Below, one piece after another: positions 8,211 through 16,323 of a stretch of 64,000 bases of DNA. Below the pieces are notes generated by a model. The model was not told the DNA's origin and did no database searches. It saw only the letters and a program-made list of their open reading frames with translations. Within the stretch, counting starts at the first letter, position 1. Every line of letters starts with the position of its first letter. Position numbers and translations under genes: made by a program. The DNA is from Rikenellaceae bacterium (GTDB lineage Bacteria > Bacteroidota > Bacteroidia > Bacteroidales > Rikenellaceae), in the NCBI GenBank assembly GCA_015059945.1, contig SUZJ01000001.1, positions 355,430-419,429 of the forward strand. Reading direction: 5' to 3'.

Positions 8211-10187
8211 TTAGAGGTAATCCTCAAAGTAGAGCGTTACCTTGTCCATCAGGTGAACGCGGTCCTTGCCCAAGACGTTGTGCTCGTGGCGAGGATAGGG
8301 GAAGTAGTCGACCTGAATGTTGTTGACCACGCACTCGCGGATGAAGCTGAGGCTGTGCTGCCACAGCACTACGGGGTCGAGGGCGCCCTGGCAAATGAGC
8401 AGCTTGCCCTTGAGGTTCTTGGCCTGATTGATGAGCGAGGTTTTGGCAAAACCCTCGGCATTGGTCGCCTCGGTCTCCATATAGCGCTCGCCATACATAA
8501 CCTCATACCACTTCCAGTCGATTACGGGGCCACCGGCAACTGCCACCTTGAACACGTCGGGGTAGTTGGTAATAAGCGAGATAGTCATAAAGCCACCGTA
8601 GCTCCAACCGTGAACGCCAATCCTGTCGGCATCAACCCAAGGGTGCGATTTGAGCCACTCGATACCCTTCATCTGGTCTTCCATCTCGGCCTGACCGCAC
8701 TGGCGGTGGATAGCCTTCTCGTACTCGGCACCGTGATACTGGGTGCCTCGGTTGTCCATCACAAAGACCACATAGCCGCGCTGGGCCATATACATCTCCC
8801 AACGGCGCAGGTTGGCGCAGAAGGTGTTGTTGACCATCTGGCTGTGGGGGCCGCCATAGACGTAGAGAATGGTGGGGTATTTCTTTGCGGGGTCAAAGTC
8901 GATGGGGTAGATAAGGCGGTAGTGGTTGTCGTACTTGCCGTCGGCACTCTTTATCGAGCCCAGCTCGATGGGGGTGTAGTTGTACTCGGCGGTGGGGTCG
9001 GGGGCCTCAAAGAGGGTGCGACTAACCTTGCCGTCGGTCGAGGAGAGCTTGACTACGCGAGGCACTTTCAGGGCCGAGTAGTTGTCGAAGAACCACTTGC
9101 CGTCTGGCGAGAGCGAGCAGTTGTGCCAACCCTCGTCGTGGGTCAGGCGCAAGGTCTTGCCGCTCTTGATGTCTACTTTGCAGAGGTGCTGCTCTACGGG
9201 CGAGAACTCGAAGCTGTTGTAGTAGACCGACTTGGCATCCTGGCCGAGGTAGAATATGTCGGCATCGACATCGACCAGACGACGACAGCTCCACTGGCCG
9301 CTCTTGGCGTTGCGCTCGTAGAGGTAGAGGTTCCAGTAGCCATCGCGCACGTTGGTCGAGTAGAGGAAACGGTCGGGGTTGCCACCGAGGAAATAGAGCG
9401 GATAGTAGGGCTCAACCCAACGGGGGTCGCTGTCGGTGCAGATGCACTCAACAAACTCGCCTGTGGTGGCGCAGTAGGAGTTCAGACGCACCTCCTTCTG
9501 GGCGCGGTTGAGTACCTGTATATATATAAGCTTGCCATCGGGGCTCCAAGTGATGTTGGTCAGGTAGCGCTCATCATCGAAGTCGGTAACCTTGCACCAT
9601 ACGGTCTGAGCGGTGAGGGTGTTGTATATGCCGAGCGAAACGTGCTCCGATGCGAGTCCGTTCTGGGGGTACTTGATGTTTACGAGCGAGCCCGTGCGGG
9701 TGGTGATGTCGAGCAGGGGGAAGTCGGCCACGCGGCTAACATCCTTCTGGTAGAAGGCAACGCTCAGCCCGTCGGGCGAGGGGAATATGCCCCCACTGAT
9801 GCCAAACTCGTTGCGGCTCACCTCGCTACCGCTAATTATGTCGGGATTGCTCTCGGTGGTTATGGCCACCTTGTTGCCTGCGAGCTCGTAGTAGAGGTTG
9901 TTGCCCTCGGTGAAGTAGCGGGGCTTGTCGGTGGTGGGCTGCTGTGTGGGTACCACTGTGGCCTCTTTGCCATTTTTGGGGTAGTGCCAAGTGATGTTGT
10001 CGCGCGAGGTGCCCTCGGCATAGAGGGTTTTGCCCTTGGCGTCGGTGCCCCAAGCGGTGTAGTACCACTGTGGCGAGAGCTGTCGGCTGAGGATTGCATC
10101 TTCCATAGAGAGTAGTTTACGCTCTTGCGCCCCTACGTTTGCGAGCGAGGCCAGAGCCATCAAAAAAACAAAAAAGTACCTTTTCAT
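8211..10187 (-). CDS. S9 family dipeptidyl-peptidase IV-like serine peptidase
   Basis: A 658-residue exported serine peptidase. ATG 10187 (MKRYFFVF) is chosen because it opens a signal peptide ending near VGAQE; ATG 10193 two codons upstream is equally possible. Residues about 60-420 are the DPP-IV-type beta-propeller and the C terminus is the alpha/beta hydrolase domain. Catalytic residues are visible: Ser in GWSYGG (about 529), Asp in ALDPVV (about 604) and His in RHEHNV (about 635). It should remove dipeptides, often X-Pro, from peptide N termini in the periplasm. It stands alone and divergent to apt. Confidence 0.93.
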   Translation of the reverse strand: MKRYFFVFLMALASLANVGAQERKLLSMEDAILSRQLSPQWYYTAWGTDAKGKTLYAEGTSRDNITWHYPKNGKEATVVPTQQPTTDKPRYFTEGNNLYYELAGNKVAITTESNPDIISGSEVSRNEFGISGGIFPSPDGLSVAFYQKDVSRVADFPLLDITTRTGSLVNIKYPQNGLASEHVSLGIYNTLTAQTVWCKVTDFDDERYLTNITWSPDGKLIYIQVLNRAQKEVRLNSYCATTGEFVECICTDSDPRWVEPYYPLYFLGGNPDRFLYSTNVRDGYWNLYLYERNAKSGQWSCRRLVDVDADIFYLGQDAKSVYYNSFEFSPVEQHLCKVDIKSGKTLRLTHDEGWHNCSLSPDGKWFFDNYSALKVPRVVKLSSTDGKVSRTLFEAPDPTAEYNYTPIELGSIKSADGKYDNHYRLIYPIDFDPAKKYPTILYVYGGPHSQMVNNTFCANLRRWEMYMAQRGYVVFVMDNRGTQYHGAEYEKAIHRQCGQAEMEDQMKGIEWLKSHPWVDADRIGVHGWSYGGFMTISLITNYPDVFKVAVAGGPVIDWKWYEVMYGERYMETEATNAEGFAKTSLINQAKNLKGKLLICQGALDPVVLWQHSLSFIRECVVNNIQVDYFPYPRHEHNVLGKDRVHLMDKVTLYFEDYL

Positions 10188-10227
10188 ATTCATTGGTGGG
10201 TTATGTTCGTGGTGTAAAGGTACAAAA

Positions 10228-10259
10228 TTTGTCTGTTTAATCAAAATGTACTATCTTTG
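10228..10259 (+). promoter_or_regulatory. Promoter of apt (TTTG-N20-TATCTTTG)
   Basis: -33 TTTG at 10228-10231 and -7 TATCTTTG at 10252-10259 with a 20-base spacer, a full Bacteroidetes consensus promoter 24 bases before the apt ATG. Confidence 0.7.
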
Positions 10260-10282
10260 GGTGTTTTTGAATATAATGCTTA

Positions 10283-10879
10283 ATGGCTATGAATAATAAC
10301 AAAACAACGCTCGAAGAGGCAAAAAAACTTATCCAATTCTACCCCGACTGGCCCAAAGAGGGTGTAAACTTTGTAGACCTGCTGCCACTGCTCAGCGACG
10401 CCGACACCTTTGGCGTAATCATCGAGGAGTTGGGCAACCACTTGACCACCCCCAATGTGGCTGCACCCGAGGCTCGCGGCTTTCTGTTTGCTGCGCCCCT
10501 GCTGGTTACCGACTCCAAGGCCCACAATCTTATCACCTTCCGCAAGAGTGGCAAACTGCCCGCCAACGAGGGCGACCTGCAAAAGGTATCTATCGTGAAG
10601 GAGTATGGCGAGGATAGCCTCTACTTCCGCAAGAGCGACTTGCAGAATGCGCAGATTACCAACGGTGTGGTAGAAATCTCTATCCTCGACGACATTCTTG
10701 CCACCGGTGGTACTGCACTCAAAATGGCCGAGCACTTGGAGGCTCTGACTGTCAGCAAAAATGGTGTGGAGTATCCCGTCAAGGTCAAGGAGTTCATCTT
10801 CTTGGCCGACTTGGGCTTCCTCGGTGGTCGTGCGCTGCTCGAAAAAGTAGCCCCCGTCTACTCGCTCATCACCTTCTAA
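10283..10879 (+). CDS. apt: Adenine phosphoribosyltransferase-like protein
   Basis: A 198-residue type I phosphoribosyltransferase that should convert adenine and PRPP to AMP in the cytoplasm. PEARGF at about residues 62-67 matches the APT substrate loop, and ISILDDILATGGTA at about 131-144 is the PRPP-binding loop. The N-terminal DWPKEGVNFVDL matches the APT start region (usually FPKPGIxFxD). It is slightly longer than the usual 170-180 residues because of an insertion before the PRPP loop and a longer tail. A purine salvage enzyme of slightly different specificity cannot be excluded. Confidence 0.85.
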   Translation: MAMNNNKTTLEEAKKLIQFYPDWPKEGVNFVDLLPLLSDADTFGVIIEELGNHLTTPNVAAPEARGFLFAAPLLVTDSKAHNLITFRKSGKLPANEGDLQKVSIVKEYGEDSLYFRKSDLQNAQITNGVVEISILDDILATGGTALKMAEHLEALTVSKNGVEYPVKVKEFIFLADLGFLGGRALLEKVAPVYSLITF

Positions 10880-10911
10880 AAGAGCGGTGGCCCCCAAACA
10901 CGATGTTTAAC

Positions 10912-10950
10912 AGCCTCGGCAACTATTCTCCACGAAGAGTTGCCAAGGCT
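10912..10950 (+). other. Hairpin in the nagB leader
   Basis: A 13-bp stem with one mismatch (10912-10924 with 10938-10950), just before AAAAAGG and the nagB ATG. On the plus strand it is followed by A, not T, so it is not a terminator for apt. Confidence 0.5.
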
Positions 10951-10968
10951 AAAAAGGTATAAATTATT

Positions 10969-11763
10969 ATGAGAGTAATTATCGAACAAAACCAAGAGCG
11001 TGGCTCTATCTGGGCTGCCAACTACATTGCCGAGGCAATCAACCGCAAGGCAGCCGTTACCGACACCCCCTTTGTGTTGGGCCTTCCCACTGGCTCTACC
11101 CCCCTGGGTACCTACCAAGAGCTTATCCGCCTGAACAAGGAGGGTAAGGTGAGCTTTAAGAATGTAATCACCTTCAATATGGACGAGTATGTGGGGCTGC
11201 CCGAAGATCACCCACAGAGCTACCACACCTTTATGTGGGAGAACTTCTTTTCGCACATCGACATCAACCCCTCGAATGTAAACATCCTCAATGGCAACGC
11301 CCCCGACCTGGCAAAAGAGTGCTCGGACTATGAGAAGAAGATTGCAGGCGCGGGTGGTATTGACCTCTTCTTGGGTGGCGTGGGCGAAGATGGCCACATT
11401 GCCTTCAACGAGCCCTTCTCGTCGATGAGCTCGCGCACCCGCATCAAAACCCTCACCGAGGATACCATTCTGGTCAACTCGCGCTTCTTTGGTGGCGACT
11501 GCTCGTTGGTGCCCAAGTTGGCTCTGACCGTTGGCGTGGCTACTATTCTTTCGGCCAACGAGGTTATCATCTTGGCCTTTGGCCCCAAGAAGGCCCGCGC
11601 GGTACAGCAGGGCATCGAGGGCGCCTACTCGCATAGCTGGACAATCACAGGCTTGCAGACTCACCCCCACGGCATACTGGTTTGCGACGAGCCTGCTACG
11701 GGCGAGTTGAAGGTCAATACCTACAAATACTTCAAGGATATCGAAAAAGATAACCTGCTCTAA
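10969..11763 (+). CDS. nagB: Glucosamine-6-phosphate deaminase
   Basis: A 264-residue deaminase/isomerase that converts glucosamine-6-phosphate to fructose-6-phosphate and ammonia. The motifs [12 protein letters not shown] (near 34-45), [10 protein letters not shown] (near 69-78) and [13 protein letters not shown] (near 136-148) are the phosphate loop, catalytic Asp region and His/Glu active site of NagB. Length is standard. It is 89 bases downstream of apt and may be co-transcribed. It links to GlcNAc use, as does the GH89 enzyme at 24-26 kb. Confidence 0.97.
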   Translation: MRVIIEQNQERGSIWAANYIAEAINRKAAVTDTPFVLGLPTGSTPLGTYQELIRLNKEGKVSFKNVITFNMDEYVGLPEDHPQSYHTFMWENFFSHIDINPSNVNILNGNAPDLAKECSDYEKKIAGAGGIDLFLGGVGEDGHIAFNEPFSSMSSRTRIKTLTEDTILVNSRFFGGDCSLVPKLALTVGVATILSANEVIILAFGPKKARAVQQGIEGAYSHSWTITGLQTHPHGILVCDEPATGELKVNTYKYFKDIEKDNLL

Positions 11764-11773
11764 GAAAACAAGA

Positions 11774-11813
11774 AGAGAGTTCCCCCCGAAAAAGGAACTC
11801 TCTTTTGTTTTTG
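11774..11813 (+). terminator. Terminator of nagB
   Basis: A 10-bp stem AGAGAGTTCC/GGAACTCTCT (11774-11783, 11794-11803) followed by TTTGTTTTTG, 11 bases after the nagB stop. Flanking A/T can extend the pairing. Confidence 0.85.
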
Positions 11814-11832
11814 TACCTATCGGACAACCCGA

Positions 11833-12636
11833 CTACTTCCACCTGAAAAAGTGGTCCACCGGCCCGTGCCCGTGCCCAATCTCATAACGAGCGCCCGACA
11901 CAATAGCACCATTTATATACTCTTTGGCCAGACGGGCTGCGGTGGTAAGGTCGTGGCCACTGGCAAGCATTGCTGCCAGAGCGCTCGACAGCGTGCAACC
12001 TGTGCCGTGGGTGTTGGGGGTGGCGACGCGCTGCGAGGGTAGCTCGGTGAGGGTATCATCCTCGGCATTGTAGAATATATCCACCAGCCTATCCTCGGTC
12101 AGGTGGCCAGCTTTGAGTAGCACCGATACCTTGCCGCCGCACGAGAGGGTGCGAGCCACCTCGGGCAACTGGGCGTTGTGTGTAATTGTGGTGCCGGCCA
12201 AAATCTCTGCCTCGGGGATGTTGGGGGTTATAACCCTTGCTCGGGGAATGAGTGTTGTGCGCAGCGTTTCGATGGCGCTCTCCTCGATAAGCCTATGGCC
12301 CGAGGTCGATACCATTACGGGGTCGAGCACCACGTTGGGGGCATTGTGGCGGTCGAGCGCGCGGCGAACAACCTCTACCACTTGGGCCGAGTGGAGCATA
12401 CCAATCTTTACGGCATCGGTGCCAATGTCGGCAAGTACGGCATCAATCTGCCCCTCCAATATGTCGAGGGGCACGGGGTGAACGGCCTCTACTCCGAGGG
12501 TGTTCTGAACGGTTATGGCTGTGATGGCAGAGGTGGCAAAGCATCCCAAGGCCGAGATAGCCTTGATGTCGGCTTGGATGCCTGCACCGCCACCCGAATC
12601 GCTACCTGCAATGGTTAGTACTCTGTTGTATTTCAT
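11833..12636 (-). CDS. thiD: Hydroxymethylpyrimidine/phosphomethylpyrimidine kinase
   Basis: A 267-residue ribokinase-fold kinase that phosphorylates HMP and HMP-P to HMP-PP for thiamine synthesis. The N-terminal signature IAGSDSGGGAGIQAD at residues 10-24 and the anion hole GTGCTLSSALAAML near 212-225 are diagnostic. It is the last gene of the thi operon and starts 4 bases after thiL. The operon ends facing the nagB terminator. Confidence 0.97.
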   Translation of the reverse strand: MKYNRVLTIAGSDSGGGAGIQADIKAISALGCFATSAITAITVQNTLGVEAVHPVPLDILEGQIDAVLADIGTDAVKIGMLHSAQVVEVVRRALDRHNAPNVVLDPVMVSTSGHRLIEESAIETLRTTLIPRARVITPNIPEAEILAGTTITHNAQLPEVARTLSCGGKVSVLLKAGHLTEDRLVDIFYNAEDDTLTELPSQRVATPNTHGTGCTLSSALAAMLASGHDLTTAARLAKEYINGAIVSGARYEIGHGHGPVDHFFRWK

Positions 12637-12640
12637 AGCG

Positions 12641-13603
12641 TTAGAAGTGTGTAAATCCTTTTTGTGAAAATTCTACTTTGCGCCCCTCGCTGAGCCACTC
12701 GATGGAGGTGCCCTCGGTTATTCGGCCAATGGGGTATAGGGGGCAGTCGATGTGTTGGGCCAAGTCGGGGGTGCCAACAACGAGCAACTCGTAATCCTCG
12801 CCTGCCGAGGCGGCCAGAGAGGTGGCGCTCCACCCCTGCTGTGCGCATAGGGTTTGCAACTCGGTCGAGAGGGGCAGCTTGTCCAGCTCTATCTGGGCAC
12901 CCACGCCCGAGGCTTTGCAGATGTGGCCCAGGTCGGATGCTATGCCGTCGGAGATGTCCATCATTGCGTGGGCTCGGCCCGAGAGGCCCAACTGCTGTCC
13001 CTCGGCAATGCGTGGAGTGGGGCGGTAGTGGCTCTGGATAAGGCGCTCCACTTCGACAGTGCGCTCGATACCCTCCAAAATAGCCCGTAGGCCTGCACCT
13101 GAGTTGCCCAAAGGTCCTGTGACGTAGATTGTGTCGCCCACACGGGCCCCGCTACGCAGCAGTGCTGTGCCACGCTTGCAACGCCCCACGATGGCTACGT
13201 TGATGGCAATATCTCTGACCGACGAGGTGGTGTCGCCACCCAGCAAGGCCACGCCATAGCGCTCGCTGATGGTGCGATAGCCCTCAATAAAGCGCTCGGC
13301 CCACTCGCCCTGCGCATCTTTGGGCAGCGCGATGGAGAGGAATGTGGCCACAGGCTCGCCCCCCATTGCGGCAATGTCGCTGATGTTTACGGCAGCCGAC
13401 TTGTAGCCCACATCCTCGGGGGTGGCATCGTGGCGCAGAAAGTGCACCCCCTCGATGACCATATCGGTCGAGATGAGCCAGTCGTGGTCGCCCTCGGTGG
13501 GCAGTATGGCGCAGTCGTCGCCTATGCCCACAAAGCCCTCGGCCAGAGGGGTGGCAAAGGCGGTGCGTATGCGGTCTATAAAGTCAAATTCTCCCTTGCT
13601 CAT
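12641..13603 (-). CDS. thiL: Thiamine-monophosphate kinase
   Basis: A 320-residue kinase that makes thiamine diphosphate, the active cofactor, from thiamine phosphate and ATP. Visible motifs are GDDCAILP near 23-30, STDMVIEGVHF near 44-54 and GGDTTSS near 120, all typical of ThiL. Length is standard. It sits between tenA (27-base gap) and thiD (4-base gap), giving the operon its final step. Confidence 0.97.
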   Translation of the reverse strand: MSKGEFDFIDRIRTAFATPLAEGFVGIGDDCAILPTEGDHDWLISTDMVIEGVHFLRHDATPEDVGYKSAAVNISDIAAMGGEPVATFLSIALPKDAQGEWAERFIEGYRTISERYGVALLGGDTTSSVRDIAINVAIVGRCKRGTALLRSGARVGDTIYVTGPLGNSGAGLRAILEGIERTVEVERLIQSHYRPTPRIAEGQQLGLSGRAHAMMDISDGIASDLGHICKASGVGAQIELDKLPLSTELQTLCAQQGWSATSLAASAGEDYELLVVGTPDLAQHIDCPLYPIGRITEGTSIEWLSEGRKVEFSQKGFTHF

Positions 13604-13630
13604 AATCTTTTAGGAGTGTGTGTAATATGG

Positions 13631-14272
13631 TTATTTACCGTTGTAGCCCCAATCCCAGAAGGCCCACTCATACTCGGCAGCAATCAAGTAGGCCTCGGTC
13701 ATCTGTGCGCGCAGCTCGGGCGAGGCTTTGGCGGCATAGTCGTCGCACATCTGCAACACCTGACGGGTACCCTCGGTGAAATCCTCGGCGGCGTAGGTGG
13801 CTACCCAATCGGTATAGGGGTTTTGGGCGGTGTTGCGGGTGCGGTAGATGTGGAGTCCCACCTCGTTGTAAATCCACATACAGGGCAACATTGCTGCCAG
13901 GGCCAGCTCGATACAGCCCGAGTTGATGTGGTGGCGTGTGTGGGCCATATAGCCGCTCGTTACGGGCGAGGGCTCAACGGCTGTGTCGATGCCAAAGCGC
14001 TCGATGAGCATATCGTGCATAGCCTTCTCGGCCTCCATACCCCCTTTGGCGTAGGCGGCGAACATATCGCGCATAGGGCCTTGGGGCAGCATATCGGCCA
14101 ACATAAGCATCTCTTCGCCATAGTTTTTGATGTATATCTCATCTTGTGCAATGTAGCGCACAAACTTGTCGAGGGCAAGGGTGCCTTCGGCCAGTTCGGT
14201 GATGAATGGGTGGGCGGTGATGCGCTCATAGATGGGGAGAGACTTGGCCCACACCTCTTGTGTCCAACTCAT
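13631..14272 (-). CDS. tenA: Aminopyrimidine aminohydrolase / thiaminase II
   Basis: A 213-residue TenA-family all-helical enzyme that hydrolyses amino-HMP or thiamine breakdown products to recover HMP. The region YIAQDEIYIKNYGEE near 40-54, a Cys in LPCMWIYNEVG near 130 and the terminal Glu in EYEWAFW fit the TenA active site (nucleophilic Cys plus Glu). Length is close to the usual 220. It provides the pyrimidine that thiD then phosphorylates. Confidence 0.95.
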   Translation of the reverse strand: MSWTQEVWAKSLPIYERITAHPFITELAEGTLALDKFVRYIAQDEIYIKNYGEEMLMLADMLPQGPMRDMFAAYAKGGMEAEKAMHDMLIERFGIDTAVEPSPVTSGYMAHTRHHINSGCIELALAAMLPCMWIYNEVGLHIYRTRNTAQNPYTDWVATYAAEDFTEGTRQVLQMCDDYAAKASPELRAQMTEAYLIAAEYEWAFWDWGYNGK

Positions 14273-14282
14273 AGTTTTTTTT

Positions 14283-14316
14283 GGTCTAACGTCGAACGTC
14301 TAAGGTCTAACGTCAT
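14283..14316. repeat. GTCTAACG mini-repeat inside the thi operon
   Basis: Four degenerate copies of GTCTAACG/GTCGAACG fill the 43-base thiE-tenA gap and reach the thiE stop. Finding a dispersed repeat inside an operon shows it is tolerated in mRNA. Confidence 0.7.
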
Positions 14317-14957
14317 TAAAGATTATTGTTTATTATTTCGAGCAATTCGCGGGCTGCTTCTCGTGGCGAGGGGGCCGAGCAGATGGCCGACACTACGGCT
14401 ACACCATTGCACCCTGTGGCCACGACGTCGGCAACCGTCTGGGCATTCATTCCGCCAATCGCTACGGTGGGGTGGGTGCTCATCTCTACGGCCCTGCGAA
14501 GCCCCTCAAGGCCAAAGGGCTCTTTGGTGTCGGTCTTGGTGGGGGTGCCATAGACAGGCGAGATGCCAATGTAGTCTACGTCGAGCAGGTTGGCAGCCTC
14601 AATGTCGGCCAGCGACTCGACCGAAAGTCCGATAATCTTGTCGGGGCCAAGCAGTCGGCGAGCATCCTCGTAGGGCATATCGCTCTGGCCAATGTGCACT
14701 CCGTCGGCATCGGCAGCAAGGGCTACGTCTATGCGGTCGTTGATGACGAGGGGCACCCCGAGTGGGGCAAGGGCAGCCTTGAGCTGACGAGCAAGGGCCA
14801 CAAAGTCGGCTGTCGAGGCCTCCTTCTCGCGCAGTTGCACCATTGTTGCTCCGCCCGCAACGGCCTCGGTGACAATCTCCTGCAAAGGGCGACCGAGCGA
14901 CAGGTCGCGGTCGGTAACCAAGTAGAGGCGCAGTTGTTCGCAGATGGTTTTGTTCAT
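14316..14957 (-). CDS. thiE: Thiamine-phosphate synthase
   Basis: A 213-residue TIM-barrel enzyme that joins HMP-PP and thiazole phosphate to thiamine phosphate. It shows LYLVTDR at 11-17, VQLREKE near 40, the GVHIGQSDMP stretch near 90 and the phosphate-binding IGGMN near 165 with GVAVVSAI near 187. It starts 21 bases after thiM. Together these genes give salvage of thiazole and pyrimidine rather than full de novo synthesis within this locus (no thiC or thiG here). Confidence 0.97.
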   Translation of the reverse strand: MNKTICEQLRLYLVTDRDLSLGRPLQEIVTEAVAGGATMVQLREKEASTADFVALARQLKAALAPLGVPLVINDRIDVALAADADGVHIGQSDMPYEDARRLLGPDKIIGLSVESLADIEAANLLDVDYIGISPVYGTPTKTDTKEPFGLEGLRRAVEMSTHPTVAIGGMNAQTVADVVATGCNGVAVVSAICSAPSPREAARELLEIINNNL

Positions 14958-14978
14958 ATTGTTGTAGGTATGGGTTGT

Positions 14979-15776
14979 TTACTCTTGTGAAAGCATCTGG
15001 GCAGCCTCGGTGGGCGAGAAGTTGTAGAGCTCGTCGAGGAAATTGACCTGCATCGAGCCGTTGCCCTTCGAGTAGGCGGCAGCCCTCTGGCCTGCAATGC
15101 CCATAACGGCCATAGCGTGGCACGAAGCCTCAAAAGCGTCGGCATTGACTGCTGCAAAGGCTCCCACCATCGAACTGGCCGTACAACCCATAGCGGTCAC
15201 GCTGGTCATTATGGGGTTGCCGTTGGTGATGGTCTCAACCCTCTGGCCGTCGGTTATGTAGTCGGTGGGGCCGCTGATTACGACCACTGCACCGCTGCTC
15301 TGGGCCAACGACTTGGCGGCTCCGAGGGCGTCGTGGCTCGAGGCGCTCGAATCGACACCTTTGCTCTTGACCGAGGCGTCCACAAGGGCCATAATCTCGC
15401 TGCCGTTGCCGCGAATGATGGTGGGCTTGCACTCCTCGATGATGCGCAGGGCGGTGGCGGTGCGCTGGGGCGTTGCTCCTGCCCCTACGGGGTCGAGCAC
15501 TACGGGGGTGCCACGCAGCGAGGCAGCCTTGCCTGCGGCCAACATACCCTCAATCCACTGAGTGTCGAGGGTGCCGATGTTTATTACCAGAGCCCCTGCA
15601 ATGGCGGTCATATCGGCCATTTCGTCGGTCCAGTGGGCCATAACGGGCGAGGCGCCAATGGCCAACAATGCGTTGGCCGAGTTGTTCATTGCAACATAGT
15701 TGGTGATGTTGTGCACCAGTGGCGAGCGGCGGCGTACAGCCTCCACGTCGGCGATAAATCTCTCACGGTTAATCAT
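14979..15776 (-). CDS. thiM: Hydroxyethylthiazole kinase
   Basis: A 265-residue kinase that phosphorylates salvaged hydroxyethylthiazole. LVHNITNYVAMNNSANALLA at 20-39 and VLDPVGAGAT near 94 are ThiM signatures, and the anion hole is VTAMGCTASSMVGA near 195. It is the first gene of the riboswitch-controlled operon thiM-thiE-tenA-thiL-thiD. The ATG at 15776 follows an AT-rich stretch of about 20 bases after the attenuator hairpin. Confidence 0.97.
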   Translation of the reverse strand: MINRERFIADVEAVRRRSPLVHNITNYVAMNNSANALLAIGASPVMAHWTDEMADMTAIAGALVINIGTLDTQWIEGMLAAGKAASLRGTPVVLDPVGAGATPQRTATALRIIEECKPTIIRGNGSEIMALVDASVKSKGVDSSASSHDALGAAKSLAQSSGAVVVISGPTDYITDGQRVETITNGNPIMTSVTAMGCTASSMVGAFAAVNADAFEASCHAMAVMGIAGQRAAAYSKGNGSMQVNFLDELYNFSPTEAAQMLSQE

Positions 15777-15795
15777 AATAATATAGGTATAAAAT

Positions 15796-15832
15796 AAAAC
15801 GTACCCTGCATTGGCTTTGCAGGGTACGTTTT
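15796..15832 (-). terminator. Attenuator-type terminator before thiM
   Basis: A perfect 15-bp stem (15796-15810 with 15818-15832) with a 7-base loop. Read on the minus strand it follows the TPP aptamer and precedes TTTTATTTTAT, 20 bases before thiM. It is the likely expression platform of the riboswitch. Confidence 0.8.
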
Positions 15833-15957
15833 TGTCAGGTTCATTTAGAGTGTGTAGCCTTGTTTGGCGTTAGTAGAAGCAAATTTTTCTTTATGTTTTG
15901 TTTTTGCTTTGTGGTTTGTCACTTCTACTGCTTCTTCCACTTGTATGTCTTGATCTA

Positions 15958-16086
15958 CCGTTTCCCTGCGCTGTCATTATACATATCAGGTTCGGAGGGT
16001 ATCTTCTCAGCCAACCACTGTGTGCGCAAAAGGTCAAATCGGTACTTGCCCAAATCTGCCGCTCCCGAGGTTGGCACCCCTAACAG
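15958..16086 (-). ncRNA. TPP riboswitch (THI element) aptamer
   Basis: On the minus strand the conserved THI segments appear in order: AGGGGTGCC (16074-16082), GGCTGAGA and TACCC, then GAACCTGA, TAATG and CAGCGCAGGGA (around 15963-15995). P1 pairs CTGTT with AACGG. The extra P3 arm is long. It lies directly after a consensus promoter and ahead of the thi operon. Binding of thiamine diphosphate should favour the terminator and switch the operon off. Confidence 0.95.
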
Positions 16087-16091
16087 CACTC

Positions 16092-16123
16092 CAAAGGTAG
16101 GCAATAAATCTGCAAACGCCAAA
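16092..16123 (-). promoter_or_regulatory. Promoter of the thi operon (TTTG-N20-TACCTTTG)
   Basis: Minus strand -33 TTTG at 16120-16123 and -7 TACCTTTG at 16092-16099 with a 20-base spacer. The expected start is at about 16086, exactly at the first base of the riboswitch. Confidence 0.75.
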
Positions 16124-16202
16124 CTCTTTGACGCTTTTTTTGTTGGTGGAACAATGAGGGGCCGAGGGGTACAGCAACCTCGCGGAGGCAAAATGATGGG
16201 TG

Positions 16203-16237
16203 AAATTTGCACATTATTTATATATATGTGCAAATTT
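16203..16237. promoter_or_regulatory. 12-bp perfect palindrome, possible operator
   Basis: AAATTTGCACAT and ATGTGCAAATTT are perfect inverted arms around an 11-base AT centre, 87 bases before the HExxH lipoprotein gene. It could be an operator, or a hairpin in the leader. Confidence 0.5.
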
Positions 16238-16323
16238 TTCCGAAATCATTTGCTTTTACTCCCGCGTTTTGTTAATTTTGGGGTGACATTTTATTTATTA
16301 ACCTTCTTTACATCGTAACCACA

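Noticed and set aside
10912..10950. Terminator between apt and nagB
   Set aside because: The stem is followed by A on the plus strand, not by T.
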